A stretch of 64,000 nucleotides of DNA from Thiothrix caldifontis (lineage in GTDB: Bacteria > Pseudomonadota > Gammaproteobacteria > Thiotrichales > Thiotrichaceae). The position numbers and the translations under genes are program-made. The stretch covers positions 56,126 through 120,125 of the forward strand of contig NZ_FNQP01000007.1 in the NCBI RefSeq assembly GCF_900107695.1, given 5' to 3'. Below the pieces are notes generated by a model that saw only the letters and a list, made by a program, of their open reading frames with translations, searched no databases and had not been told where the DNA came from. This document shows positions 36,574-45,009 of this stretch, one piece after another. Every line of letters starts with the position of its first letter. Position 1 is the stretch's first letter.

Positions 36574-38847
36574 TTATACTTTGCGGTTCATCCCCTCCAC
36601 ACTCGCAAATGCTGCCATGTTCACAATCCCACGCACAGTAGTACTTTCAGTCAGGATATGCACAGGGTAATTCGTCCCCACCAGCATCGGCCCCACTGGC
36701 AAGCCATCCGCCAACATCTTGGTCATGTTGTAAGCAATATTCGCCGAATTCAAATCCGGGCAAACCAGCAAATTCGCCTCACCCTCAAACGCCGCGCCTT
36801 TGAACAAACGGTCACGCACGTCTTGCGACAACGCTGCATCCGCGTGCATTTCACCTTCCACCAACAAATCGGGGTGTTTCTCGCGCAAGATTTCCAGCGT
36901 CTTGCGCAGCTTGGCGGAATGCACATTCATGCGGCTGCCAAAGTTGGAATGCGACAACAACGCGGCTTTCGGTTCAAACCCAAAGCCTGCCACCAGTTCC
37001 GCCGCGAGTGCCGTATTGTCCGCAAGCTGTTCCGCCGTAGGATCTTCGCTGACGTGCGTATCGGTGAGGAAATACGTCCCCTGCTTCAAAATCAGCATGG
37101 TGACAGCCGCCACATCAGTCAAACCGGGACGCGCCCCAATCATGTCGCGCACGTAATGCAGATGCGAAATGAAGTTGCCTTCCACCCCGCAAATCATCGC
37201 GTCGGCATCGCCGCAACGCACCATCACCGCTGCAATTTGCGTGGTACGCGCCGTCATCACCCGACGACTATACATTGGCGTTACACCCTTGCGGCACATC
37301 ACGGCGTAATGTTCTTCCACATGGCGTTCATAATCGGGGTTATTGCGCGGGTCAACCACGGTAATGTTTTCACCGATTTTCAGGCGCAAATCGTAGGCTT
37401 CGATATTGCGCTGAATCAGCTCAGGATTGCCCAGCAAAATTGGCTTGCAAATGCCATCATCCACCAATTGCTGCGCCGCATTGATCACGCGCTGGGATTC
37501 GCCTTCCGCAAACACAATGCGCTGCGGGTTACGTTTGGCTTTTTCAAACACCGGCTTCATGGTCATGCCGGAGCGGAACACGAAACTTTCCAGTTGGCGT
37601 TCATACGCCTCGAAATCGGTAATCGGGCGCGTCGCCACCCCGGTTTCCATCGCTGCTCTGGCAACACGCGGCGGGATGATGGTCATCAAACGCGGGTCAA
37701 ATGGCTTAGGAATCAGGTAGTCGCGCCCGAAGTGGAATTCCGCCCCGCCATACGCAGACACCACTGCGTCGGAGGCTTCGCGCATCGCCAAATCGCCAAT
37801 CGCTTCGACCACGGCAATTTTCATCGCTTCGTTGATTTCGGTTGCGCCCACATCCAACGCGCCTCGGAACAGGAACGGGAAGCACAGCACGTTATTCACT
37901 TGGTTGGGATAATCGCTGCGCCCGGTAGCCACAATCGCGTCGGAACGCACTTCGTAAATCAGTTCAGGGCGGATTTCTGGCTCAGGGTTAGCGAGCGCGA
38001 GGATAAGGGGGTTTTCCGCCATCACTTTAACGTGATGCTGTTTCAGCACGCGGGGAGCGGATAAACCGAGGAAAACGTCCACGCCGTCCATCACATCATC
38101 CAGCGTGCGTGCGTCAGTGTCGATGGCATAAGCCGCGTTGTACGGGTTCATTTCCTCAACCCGGCCTTTATAGATAATGCCGAAACGGTCGTTAACAACG
38201 ATATTCTCTTTCTTTAAACCCATTTCGACCAGCAAATTCATGCAGGCAATCGCCGCCGCACCCGCACCGGAACACACCAGCTTCACGTCTTCAATCTGCT
38301 TGCCAGCGACACGCAAACCGTTACGGATTGCCGCTGCCACGCAAATCGCCGTGCCGTGCTGGTCGTCGTGGAACACTGGGATTTTCATCATCGCTTTAAG
38401 GCGTTTTTCCACCTCAAAACATTCCGGGGCTTTAATATCTTCGAGATTAATGCCGCCGAAGGTCGGTTCGAGCAGGCTGATTGCATCCACCAATCGGTCT
38501 ACGTCGAGCGTGTCCATTTCAATGTCGAAGGCATTCACGCCCGCGAATTTCTTGAACAATACCGCCTTGCCTTCCATCACGGGTTTGGAGGCGAGTGCGC
38601 CAATTGCACCCAAGCCCAGCACCGCAGTGCCGTTGGAAATGACCGCCACCAGATTGCCCCGGCTGGTGTAATCCGCCGCACACGCGGGGTCAGCCGCAAT
38701 CGCCAGGCTTGCTGCCGCCACGCCGGGGGAGTATGCCAGTGCCAAATCGCGCTGGTTCGCCATGTTTTTGGTGGGGGTGACTTCGAGTTTGCCCGGTTGC
38801 GGGAAGCGGTGGTAGTCGAGTGCAGCTTGGTCTAATTCGTCTTTCAT
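36574..38847 (-). CDS. maeB: NADP-dependent malic enzyme with phosphotransacetylase-like domain
   Basis: The 757-residue protein has the MaeB architecture. The malic enzyme domains (about 1-425) contain the metal-binding DDQHGTA region and a Rossmann fold with VCSGAGAAAIACMNLL. A C-terminal phosphate acetyltransferase-like domain (about 430-757) usually regulates the enzyme and is not catalytic. It converts malate to pyruvate with NADPH formation. It sits head-to-head with the dctPQM dicarboxylate operon, so uptake and use of C4 acids appear linked. Confidence 0.96.
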   Translation of the reverse strand: MKDELDQAALDYHRFPQPGKLEVTPTKNMANQRDLALAYSPGVAAASLAIAADPACAADYTSRGNLVAVISNGTAVLGLGAIGALASKPVMEGKAVLFKKFAGVNAFDIEMDTLDVDRLVDAISLLEPTFGGINLEDIKAPECFEVEKRLKAMMKIPVFHDDQHGTAICVAAAIRNGLRVAGKQIEDVKLVCSGAGAAAIACMNLLVEMGLKKENIVVNDRFGIIYKGRVEEMNPYNAAYAIDTDARTLDDVMDGVDVFLGLSAPRVLKQHHVKVMAENPLILALANPEPEIRPELIYEVRSDAIVATGRSDYPNQVNNVLCFPFLFRGALDVGATEINEAMKIAVVEAIGDLAMREASDAVVSAYGGAEFHFGRDYLIPKPFDPRLMTIIPPRVARAAMETGVATRPITDFEAYERQLESFVFRSGMTMKPVFEKAKRNPQRIVFAEGESQRVINAAQQLVDDGICKPILLGNPELIQRNIEAYDLRLKIGENITVVDPRNNPDYERHVEEHYAVMCRKGVTPMYSRRVMTARTTQIAAVMVRCGDADAMICGVEGNFISHLHYVRDMIGARPGLTDVAAVTMLILKQGTYFLTDTHVSEDPTAEQLADNTALAAELVAGFGFEPKAALLSHSNFGSRMNVHSAKLRKTLEILREKHPDLLVEGEMHADAALSQDVRDRLFKGAAFEGEANLLVCPDLNSANIAYNMTKMLADGLPVGPMLVGTNYPVHILTESTTVRGIVNMAAFASVEGMNRKV

Positions 38848-39011
38848 AGCGGTATGTCGTCCTAAAGCAGTTATCGAAACGTAGCCCCGACACCTATGGA
38901 AGAATCGTGCCGATACCGGGCTAACTCGTCATTTTCTTGCTAACTGAATGATGCGTAAGTGTTTTGTATTTCTAGGAAAAACGGTGAGCATGACCAGAAA
39001 TGCTGATAGGT

Positions 39012-39025
39012 GGCGGAAATCCGCC
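39012..39025. promoter_or_regulatory. Enhancer-like palindrome UAS1 upstream of dctP
   Basis: GGCGG-AAAT-CCGCC is a perfect 5+5 palindrome about 145 bases before the sigma-54-like promoter. It is shared with UAS2. Confidence 0.5.
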
Positions 39026-39044
39026 GCCCGACCCATGGCATTCT

Positions 39045-39058
39045 GGCGGAATACCGCC
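39045..39058. promoter_or_regulatory. Enhancer-like palindrome UAS2 upstream of dctP
   Basis: GGCGG-AATA-CCGCC is the second copy, 33 bases (about three helical turns) from UAS1. Paired sites on one face of DNA upstream of a sigma-54 promoter are typical for DctD-type activators. Confidence 0.5.
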
Positions 39059-39157
39059 GTCTGTCTGATATTACCTGAGTTTGGTGCAATGCGGAAATTT
39101 TTATTAACTTGCTGTTTTTAAAAGTTTTTTAATCTTTATTGGCAAAGTGCTTACGTT

Positions 39158-39173
39158 TGGCACGTTTCTTCCA
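39158..39173 (+). promoter_or_regulatory. Sigma-54-like promoter of dctP
   Basis: TGGCACG-TTTC-TTCCA has a perfect -24 element and a -12 element with one mismatch (TTCC for TTGC, a position that is normally strongly conserved). A start near 39185 would leave a leader of about 30 bases. The palindromes upstream support the reading. Confidence 0.5.
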
Positions 39174-39215
39174 ATACTGAACCCGTGTTTAACCGCAATT
39201 CGTTTGGAGAGAGAG

Positions 39216-40223
39216 ATGAAAAAGACACTGTTAACCCTGACTACCGCCGTTGTGCTTGGCCTGTCCAGTATGTACGCCTACGCCGCTGACCCGATTGTGA
39301 TCAAGTTCAGCCACGTGGTTGCACCGGATACCCCAAAAGGCAAAGCGGCTGACAAATTCAAAGCCTTGGCAGAAGAAAAGACCAAAGGTGCGGTCAAGGT
39401 TGAAGTTTACCCCAACAGCACCCTCTACAAAGACAAGGAAGAAATGGAAGCCCTGCAAATGGGTGCTGTGCAAATGCTCGCGCCATCACTGGCAAAATTC
39501 GGCCCATTGGGCGTGAAAGAGTTTGAAGTATTCGACCTCCCGTACATTTTTCGTGGCTACGACGACCTGCACAAAGTCACCCAAGGCGAAGTCGGTGCCA
39601 GCCTGTTGGCGAAACTCGAACCCAAAGGCGTGAAAGGTTTGGCATATTGGGATAACGGTTTCAAAGTCATGAGCGCAGGCAAACCGCTGAAAGCGCCGGA
39701 AGATTACAAAGGTCTGAAAATGCGCATCCAGTCTTCCAAAGTGTTGGAAGCGCAAATGCGGGCATTGGGCGCAAACCCACAAGTCATGCCGTTCTCCGAA
39801 ACCTACCAAGCCCTGCAAACCGGGGTGGTAGACGGCACTGAAAACCCGCCATCCAACCTGTTCACCCAAAAAATGCATGAAGTGCAAAAAAATGCGACCG
39901 TCACCAACCACGGCTACCTAGGTTACGCAGTGATTGCGAACAAGGATTTCTGGGAAAAACTGCCAGAAGACGTGCGCAAAGGTCTGGATGAAGCGATGAA
40001 AGAATCCACCGATTTCGCCAACCAAATTGCCAAGGAAGAAAATGACAAGGCACTGGAAGCTGTCAAAGCCTCTGGCAAAACTGAAATCTATACCCCGACC
40101 GAAGACGAAACCAAAGCCATGCAAAAAGCCCTTGCTCCTGTCCATACCGAAATGGCTGAGCGGATTGGCAAAGACGTGATCGACTCCGTTTACAGTGCTA
40201 CCGGGTTTGATCCTTCCAAGTAA
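39216..40223 (+). CDS. dctP: TRAP transporter solute-binding protein DctP
   Basis: I start at the ATG at 39216 after GGAG. This gives a 335-residue protein with a signal peptide (KKTLLTLTTAVVLGLSSMYA) and the mature sequence ADPIVIKFSHVVAPDTPKGK typical of C4-dicarboxylate DctP proteins. The ligand-binding Arg region (GLKMRIQSSKVLEAQMRALG) and the NPPSNLFTQ segment fit malate, fumarate or succinate binding. It captures substrate in the periplasm for the DctQM permease downstream. A palindromic element separates it from dctQ. Confidence 0.95.
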   Translation: MKKTLLTLTTAVVLGLSSMYAYAADPIVIKFSHVVAPDTPKGKAADKFKALAEEKTKGAVKVEVYPNSTLYKDKEEMEALQMGAVQMLAPSLAKFGPLGVKEFEVFDLPYIFRGYDDLHKVTQGEVGASLLAKLEPKGVKGLAYWDNGFKVMSAGKPLKAPEDYKGLKMRIQSSKVLEAQMRALGANPQVMPFSETYQALQTGVVDGTENPPSNLFTQKMHEVQKNATVTNHGYLGYAVIANKDFWEKLPEDVRKGLDEAMKESTDFANQIAKEENDKALEAVKASGKTEIYTPTEDETKAMQKALAPVHTEMAERIGKDVIDSVYSATGFDPSK

Positions 40224-40225
40224 GA

Positions 40226-40337
40226 AGACCCCCATCCCCAGCCCTTCCCCCGCAAGGGGTGAAGGGAGTAAGAGAGAAGAAGGGAGTGCCTCTTGTTCCT
40301 TCCCCCCTTGCGGGGGAAGGTTAGGATGGGGGGTATT
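40226..40337. repeat. Palindromic element between dctP and dctQ
   Basis: GC-rich arms at about 40226-40259 and 40302-40337 are near-complementary (outer part CCCCCATCC/GGATGGGGG, inner part CCCCGCAAGGGG-like). They can form a long hairpin in the dctP-dctQ message. It may stabilise the dctP transcript and reduce readthrough, giving more binding protein than permease. It resembles a dispersed repeat; a related element lies at 61119. Confidence 0.8.
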
Positions 40338-40365
40338 CTTCTAATACATTTTGGAGGAGAAATGT

Positions 40366-40986
40366 ATGAAGTGGCTCGATCATCTCGAAGAAGTATTGAT
40401 TAGTGCTTTGCTGGCGGCTGCCACCATCGTGATTTTTGTGGCAGTGGTACACCGTTACGCTTCCGGCTTGCCGCTAGGTGCGTTCCAGGATTTTTTATTA
40501 AGCATTCACCTGAGCTGGGCGCAAGAACTGTGCATTATTTTGTTCGTGTGGATGGCGAAATTTGGCGCGGCTTACGGGGTGCGTCAAGGCATTCACGTCG
40601 GCGTGGATGTGGTGGTAAACAGCCTGTCACCTGACAATCGCCGCATAACCACCATCATCGCCTTGTGTGCAGGCGCATTCTTTACCGCATTAGTCGCCGT
40701 GCTGGGTTCCAATCTGGTCTGGCACAACGGCATGGCTTACGCAGTGTTAAGCACGTTGGGGATGGAAACTGCCCCGTATTACGAAGGCCCCACCACGCCA
40801 GATCTGGAATGGCGTACCTGGGTGGTCTATCTCGCCGTACCACTCGGCTCGGCGTTGATGTGTTTCCGTTTTCTGCAAGTGCTGGTGAAATACTGGCAAA
40901 CGGGCGAGTTGCCTCACCATGATCACGGGCATGTGGAAGGCTTGCATGATGCTGAACCCTTCCCGGTAGTGGAGCAAAAGCCATGA
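40366..40986 (+). CDS. dctQ: TRAP transporter small permease DctQ
   Basis: The ATG at 40366 lies six bases after GGAGGAG. The 206-residue protein has four predicted membrane helices, including LLAAATIVIFVAVVHRYASG and ITTIIALCAGAFFTALVAVL. It also has the conserved WAQELCIILFVWMAKFGAAY motif. The C terminus ends in a His-rich tail (HHDHGHVEGLH), which is unusual and could bind metal. It overlaps dctM by four bases (ATGA). Confidence 0.93.
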   Translation: MKWLDHLEEVLISALLAAATIVIFVAVVHRYASGLPLGAFQDFLLSIHLSWAQELCIILFVWMAKFGAAYGVRQGIHVGVDVVVNSLSPDNRRITTIIALCAGAFFTALVAVLGSNLVWHNGMAYAVLSTLGMETAPYYEGPTTPDLEWRTWVVYLAVPLGSALMCFRFLQVLVKYWQTGELPHHDHGHVEGLHDAEPFPVVEQKP

Positions 40987-42266
40987 CTGCATTAATCATT
41001 TTCACCTTATTGATGTTATTGATGCTCACCGGGATGCCCGTGTCGATTGCGCTGGGGCTGACGGTGATGACCTTCCTGTTTACCATGACCAATGTGCCAG
41101 TGGAATCGGTGGCCTTGAAGCTGTTCACCGGGATTGAAAAATTCGAGATCATGGCAATTCCGTTTTTCATCCTTGCCGGGAATTTCCTCACTCACGGCGG
41201 GGTGGCGAAACGTATGGTCAACTTTGCCACGTCAATGGTCGGGCATTGGTTCGGCGGCCTGGGCTTGGCGGGTGTGGTGGCTTGCGCATTGTTTGCGGCA
41301 GTTTCCGGTTCCAGCCCCGCGACCGTGGTGGCGATTGGCTCAATTTTATTACCGGCCATGGTGCGGGCGGGTTTCCCCAAGGAATTTGGTGCAGGGGTGA
41401 TTGCCTCCTCCGGTGGTTTGGGGATTTTAATTCCGCCCTCTATCGTCATGGTGATGTATGCGGTGGCAACCAACTCCTCCATCGGTGCATTGTTTATTGC
41501 CGGGGTGGTTCCGGGGTTGTTACTGACGGTATTCCTCGGTGGTATTACCTGGTATCGGGCGAGAAAAGGCAATTTCCCACGCCAGCCGAAAGCAAGCTGG
41601 ACGCAACGCCTGAAAGCCTTCAACGATTCTGTATGGGGCTTATTGCTGATCATTGTGGTGATGGGCGGGATTTACACCGGCATATTCACCCCAACCGAAG
41701 CGGCAGCCATGAGTGCGGTATATGCCTTTGTGATTGCGGTATTTGTCTATAAGGATTTGAGCCTGAAAGACATACCGCGCGTGCTGCTGAATTCCGCCAG
41801 CATGTCGGCAATGTTGCTGTACATCATCACCAACGCAGTGCTGTTCTCTTTCCTGCTGACCAATGAAAACATTCCGCAATCATTGGCTTCATGGATGACG
41901 GAACAAGGCATGGGCATTATTGTGTTCCTGATTGCGGTGAATATCCTGCTGCTGATGGCGGGTAACTTTATGGAACCGTCCAGCATTATGCTGATTTTCG
42001 CACCGATCCTGTTCCCGATGGCGATAGCGTTGGGCATTCACCCGGTGCATTTCGGCATTATTATGGTGGTGAATATGGAAATCGGGATGATCACCCCGCC
42101 GGTGGGTTTGAACTTGTACGTCGCGTCGGGAATTACCAAAATGGGCTTGTCAGCACTCACCGTGGCGGTATTGCCCTGGCTGTTTACCATGCTGGCCTTC
42201 CTGATGCTGATTACGTACGTGCCTGAAATCAGCCTGTGGCTGCCACGGGTAATGGGGATGCTGTAA
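40983..42266 (+). CDS. dctM: TRAP transporter large permease DctM
   Basis: A 427-residue membrane protein with about a dozen helices that forms the Na+-coupled translocation pathway with DctQ. Typical DctM segments are FFILAGNFLTHGGVAKRMVN, AAVSGSSPATVVAIGSI, GGLGILIPPSIVMVMYAVAT and MITPPVGLNLYVASGI. It is co-translated with dctQ and followed 12 bases later by a universal stress protein gene. Confidence 0.95.
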   Translation: MTALIIFTLLMLLMLTGMPVSIALGLTVMTFLFTMTNVPVESVALKLFTGIEKFEIMAIPFFILAGNFLTHGGVAKRMVNFATSMVGHWFGGLGLAGVVACALFAAVSGSSPATVVAIGSILLPAMVRAGFPKEFGAGVIASSGGLGILIPPSIVMVMYAVATNSSIGALFIAGVVPGLLLTVFLGGITWYRARKGNFPRQPKASWTQRLKAFNDSVWGLLLIIVVMGGIYTGIFTPTEAAAMSAVYAFVIAVFVYKDLSLKDIPRVLLNSASMSAMLLYIITNAVLFSFLLTNENIPQSLASWMTEQGMGIIVFLIAVNILLLMAGNFMEPSSIMLIFAPILFPMAIALGIHPVHFGIIMVVNMEIGMITPPVGLNLYVASGITKMGLSALTVAVLPWLFTMLAFLMLITYVPEISLWLPRVMGML

Positions 42267-42278
42267 GGAGCTATGAGC

Positions 42279-42770
42279 ATGAGTGAAATGAAACCGTTCC
42301 AAACCATTTTGTACGCCACCAATCTGGGCACGCATATGCGCCCGGTGTTCCGGCAGGCGATCAATCTGGCACGACTCCACAAGGCAAAGATCATTATGCT
42401 GCACGCGGTTGCGCCGATTGGCACGACCGGGTCAGCGATTTTGTCGATGTACATGCCGGGTAAGGAAATCCACGACATTGAGCAGGAAAGCATGAATCAA
42501 GTGATTGAAACCATGCGCGAACGCCTGAAAAACTACTGCGCCGAGGAGGATGACATCTGCAAGGACAAGGATGAATTGCTGGATAAAATCGTGGTCAGCG
42601 CGGGCAACCCGGCAGATGTGATTAACCATTACGCCGATACGCACGGGGTGGATTTGATCGTGATTGGCAGCCACACCCGGCAAGCGGGCGGGCATACCAT
42701 GCTGGGGTCAACGGCACGGACGGTGACGCAGCATAGCAAAGTGCCGGTGTTGATTATTCCGAATGGCTAG
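42279..42770 (+). CDS. Universal stress protein (TeaD-like, TRAP-linked)
   Basis: The ATG at 42279 sits eight bases from AAGGAG. The alternative at 42273 is only two bases away. The 163-residue UspA-fold protein has the ATP-binding end VIGSHTRQAGGHTMLGSTA. UspA proteins located next to TRAP operons (TeaD in Halomonas) regulate transporter activity through nucleotide binding, and that role is likely here. It is convergent with the next gene, overlapping by four bases. Confidence 0.88.
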   Translation: MSEMKPFQTILYATNLGTHMRPVFRQAINLARLHKAKIIMLHAVAPIGTTGSAILSMYMPGKEIHDIEQESMNQVIETMRERLKNYCAEEDDICKDKDELLDKIVVSAGNPADVINHYADTHGVDLIVIGSHTRQAGGHTMLGSTARTVTQHSKVPVLIIPNG

Positions 42771-43075
42771 ATTTGGGTATGCCAATACGCCAATGCATCA
42801 CCAAAATCATCAAGGCTGAGGGTCACAGGTTCGGCGTAATCATCGCCATACAGCTCCTCAATCAAAACCCGATGTGGCTGTAGCTGGATGAAATAGCTAT
42901 TGCCACTGAGGGAGTAAGGCTCAGCAGCAGGGTTTGCCCTGATCTTATCCAGCGCTGCCTGCAAGGTTTCCAGCATGGTCAGGTTGGTTTGTACGTCCAG
43001 CAACAAAAAAGCGGCAGTGGCGGCGTGGTTAGCGCTTTGCTGTTGCCATTGCTGCCATTCGTGTTCATGTATCAT
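42767..43075 (-). CDS. Probable immunity protein for the EndoU-like toxin
   Basis: A 102-residue acidic cytoplasmic protein (MIHEHEWQQWQQQSANHAAT...) with no signal peptide. It lies 24 bases downstream of the EndoU-domain gene on the same strand. Small acidic proteins placed directly after a secreted nuclease are typically immunity factors. I do not recognise the family, so the assignment rests on position. A weak GAGGA precedes the ATG. Confidence 0.55.
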   Translation of the reverse strand: MIHEHEWQQWQQQSANHAATAAFLLLDVQTNLTMLETLQAALDKIRANPAAEPYSLSGNSYFIQLQPHRVLIEELYGDDYAEPVTLSLDDFGDALAYWHTQI

Positions 43076-43099
43076 CGGTATTGTTCCTCAAGCAGCAGG

Positions 43100-43702
43100 T
43101 TAGCGTAGGGGGAAAGCGGTATTAACACCGCCGCGTGACGACGATGCACCGGCAATCAGAAACGGTGTGCCGTCGGCACTGTGGCAGTAAGCTGCCGCAT
43201 CATCCTGTTTGGGCGCATTGAAACCACACCATGCCCAATTGGGCGCACTTTTCGGGCAATCTTGCTGGTTGCGGGCGGCATACCCAATGGTATTCATCAC
43301 TTGGCTTGGGGTGCAATGGTCAGGGTAGAAGGTGGAAAATTTGTTCTCGCCCTGCTTGCCGCCCCATTCCCATTGCCCGGCGTAAATCCCTTGCTTATTG
43401 GGTTTTTGGGTAATGCGCACCTTGGCTACCGTGCTGGGGTCGCTGCCTTGCGGGCGCGAATGGAAACCAACCACCCGCCCTTTATTGTTCAACTCACCGC
43501 AAAAGATATGGGCGTAATTGACCTCAACACCATTGCTCGCCTTGACCCACTGGTGTGAGGGGCAGGTAACGGTTTCCTGCTTGCCCATGCTGCTGGTGTC
43601 AGTGGTTGGCTTATTGCTGTCTGGTGCGGGTTTACAGGCCACTAACCCAACAGTGGCGATAGCCAGTAAGACTCCAAGCGCTGGTCGACGCTGATAACCC
43701 AT
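43100..43702 (-). CDS. EndoU-domain lipoprotein nuclease
   Basis: The ATG at 43702 follows GGGAG. The 200-residue protein has a lipoprotein signal (TVGLVAC, Cys lipidated). It then has a domain with the bacterial EndoU pattern VNYAHIFCGELNNKGRVVGF followed by HSRP, with two candidate catalytic His residues. C-terminal Cys residues (YPDHCTPSQV, WCGFNAP) suggest disulfides, consistent with export. EndoU nucleases cleave RNA and occur as toxin tips in contact-dependent inhibition and polymorphic toxin systems. A free-standing lipoprotein form is less common. The next gene could encode its immunity protein. Confidence 0.72.
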   Translation of the reverse strand: MGYQRRPALGVLLAIATVGLVACKPAPDSNKPTTDTSSMGKQETVTCPSHQWVKASNGVEVNYAHIFCGELNNKGRVVGFHSRPQGSDPSTVAKVRITQKPNKQGIYAGQWEWGGKQGENKFSTFYPDHCTPSQVMNTIGYAARNQQDCPKSAPNWAWCGFNAPKQDDAAAYCHSADGTPFLIAGASSSRGGVNTAFPLR

Positions 43703-43768
43703 GCCGTCTGCTCCCAAATGCTAAAAGGCTGCATCCTAACGCATTCGGCTGGAAAATTCCTGTGGGAG

Positions 43769-43797
43769 TTGTGGACGGGCGCGGGCTTTGCAATACT
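43769..43797 (+). promoter_or_regulatory. Promoter directly upstream of a terminator-like hairpin
   Basis: TTGTGG (43769-43774) and AATACT (43792-43797) are 17 bases apart. The predicted start falls at the beginning of the hairpin at 43800. It reads toward the CBS gene. Confidence 0.4.
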
Positions 43798-43799
43798 TG

Positions 43800-43833
43800 C
43801 GCCTGCCGATTTCCTTATTGGCAGGCGTTTTTT
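43800..43833 (+). terminator. Terminator-like hairpin in the CBS gene leader
   Basis: CGCCTGCC (43800-43807) pairs with GGCAGGCG (43820-43827) around a 12-base loop and is followed by six T. No plus-strand gene ends upstream, so it may be an attenuator or the end of a short leader RNA. Confidence 0.7.
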
Positions 43834-43862
43834 ATAAAGCATACGGTAGTTCAAAGGCTTAT

Positions 43863-44279
43863 ATGATCATTTCCAGCGTAGAAAAACTTATTGATGGCAA
43901 ATCACCAGGGCAAGTTCAGTCCGACATCACTATCCGTGAAGCCTGCAAGCGCATGTGTGAACTGGATGTTGGCGCATTAGCGGTATTCGATCAGCAGCTA
44001 CTGGTGGGTATTTTAAGCGAACGGGACGTGATCCGCCGCTGTCTGGGTACAGACCGCTTTGTGGACGAAACCGATGTTGCGGCGATCATGACCCAAACGC
44101 CAATCACCATTGATGCAGGTAGCAGTCTGGCAAACGCACTGGAAGTCATGCAATCGGGTGGTTTCCACCATCTCCCGGTGACAAAAGATGGTCAGCTTAT
44201 TGGCTTGTTGGCGCTGGATGACATACCGGAGGAATACCATCTGCTGCTGGAACAGTTCAAGGAATTGCGGGCAAGGTAA
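43863..44279 (+). CDS. CBS-domain pair protein
   Basis: A 138-residue stand-alone pair of CBS domains (SDITIREACKRMCELDVGAL to ILSERDVIRR and MTQTPITIDAGSSLANALEV to LIGLLALDDI). Bacterial proteins of this size bind adenine nucleotides and act as energy sensors. The ATG at 43863 was chosen from the domain start. The longer frame begins inside the hairpin region. Confidence 0.88.
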   Translation: MIISSVEKLIDGKSPGQVQSDITIREACKRMCELDVGALAVFDQQLLVGILSERDVIRRCLGTDRFVDETDVAAIMTQTPITIDAGSSLANALEVMQSGGFHHLPVTKDGQLIGLLALDDIPEEYHLLLEQFKELRAR

Positions 44280-44349
44280 AAAACAAGCTGGTTTATCCCT
44301 TACTTTGTGACGAAAACTGACAAAAATAACCCTTACTTTGAGGTGAAGC

Positions 44350-44415
44350 ATGTTCAAACGTCTGTTATTAAAAGATTTGAATCACTGGCTACATAAGCCC
44401 AAGCGCAAGCCCTGA
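44350..44415 (+). pseudogene. N-terminal remnant of an AAA_14/DUF4143 ATPase
   Basis: GAGGTG precedes an ATG that opens 21 codons (MFKRLLLKDLNHWLHKPKRK, then P and TGA). The sequence matches the first residues of copy 3 at 33251 (MFHRQAVTDIIRWYQQPQRK, then P) and stops just where GARQVGKT should follow. The rest of the gene has been replaced by a Uma2 gene in another frame. Confidence 0.75.
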
Positions 44416-44969
44416 AAATCCAAACCACCCGCACCGAATACCTCGAATTCGATGCATCTTCCCCTGAAAAACACCAGTTTTTCGACGGGCAAATATTCGC
44501 TATGGCTGGTGGAACATTCAACCATTCCGCTATTGGGCTGAACGTTGCCACCACATTGCGTAACTTGCTACGCGGCAAACCCTGCCAGCCGATGAACAGC
44601 GATATGCGTATCCATACGCCTTCTGGACTCGATACCTACCCGGACATTTCGGTGTTCTGCAACGCGCCGGAGTTGATGGATAACGACCGCACCCTACTCA
44701 ACCCGGTGGTGATTATCGAAGTGCTATCCCCGTCTACCCGCAGTTATGATCGGGGCGACAAATTCTGGCATTACCGCTCCATCGCGGGTTTGCAGGATTA
44801 CGTACTGATTGATTCAGAAACTATCCACGTTGAACATCACCACCGTCAACAGCGGGATGAGTGGTTGCTGCATGAATATCGCAAACTGGACGATACCTTA
44901 CACTTGGAATCGTTGGGACTGACACTCACACTGGCGGTTTTTTATGAAGACGTGATGTTACAGACTTAA
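44397..44969 (+). pseudogene. Uma2 (DUF820) nuclease gene lacking its start codon
   Basis: The open frame from 44397 (AQAQALKIQTTRTEYLEFDA...) is a nearly complete Uma2-family PD-(D/E)xK protein. The core YPDISVFC, VVIIEVLSPSTRSYDRGDKF and LQDYVLID are intact. The native ATG has been lost at the junction with the ATPase remnant, where a TAA (44394-44396) precedes the frame. Translation might restart at CTG (44412), which overlaps the remnant's TGA, or at the internal ATG 44502, which drops about 35 residues. I score it as probably non-functional but not certainly dead. Confidence 0.7.
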
Positions 44970-45009
44970 TTAGACTAAAATGGAATAACATTCCAGATTA
45001 GTCAACCCC

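Larger units (their letters stand above)
38848..39215. other. Divergent control region between maeB and dctP
   Basis: This 368-base gap has no gene. It holds two similar 14-base palindromes (39012 and 39045) and a sigma-54-like promoter (39158) reading toward dctP. The maeB promoter was not identified. The central stretch is otherwise unremarkable. Confidence 0.6.

Noticed and set aside
36439-38064. A 541-codon plus-strand open frame opposite maeB
   Set aside because: It is His/Arg-rich with no family resemblance and lies wholly antisense to a well-conserved malic enzyme. It is a shadow of codon bias.
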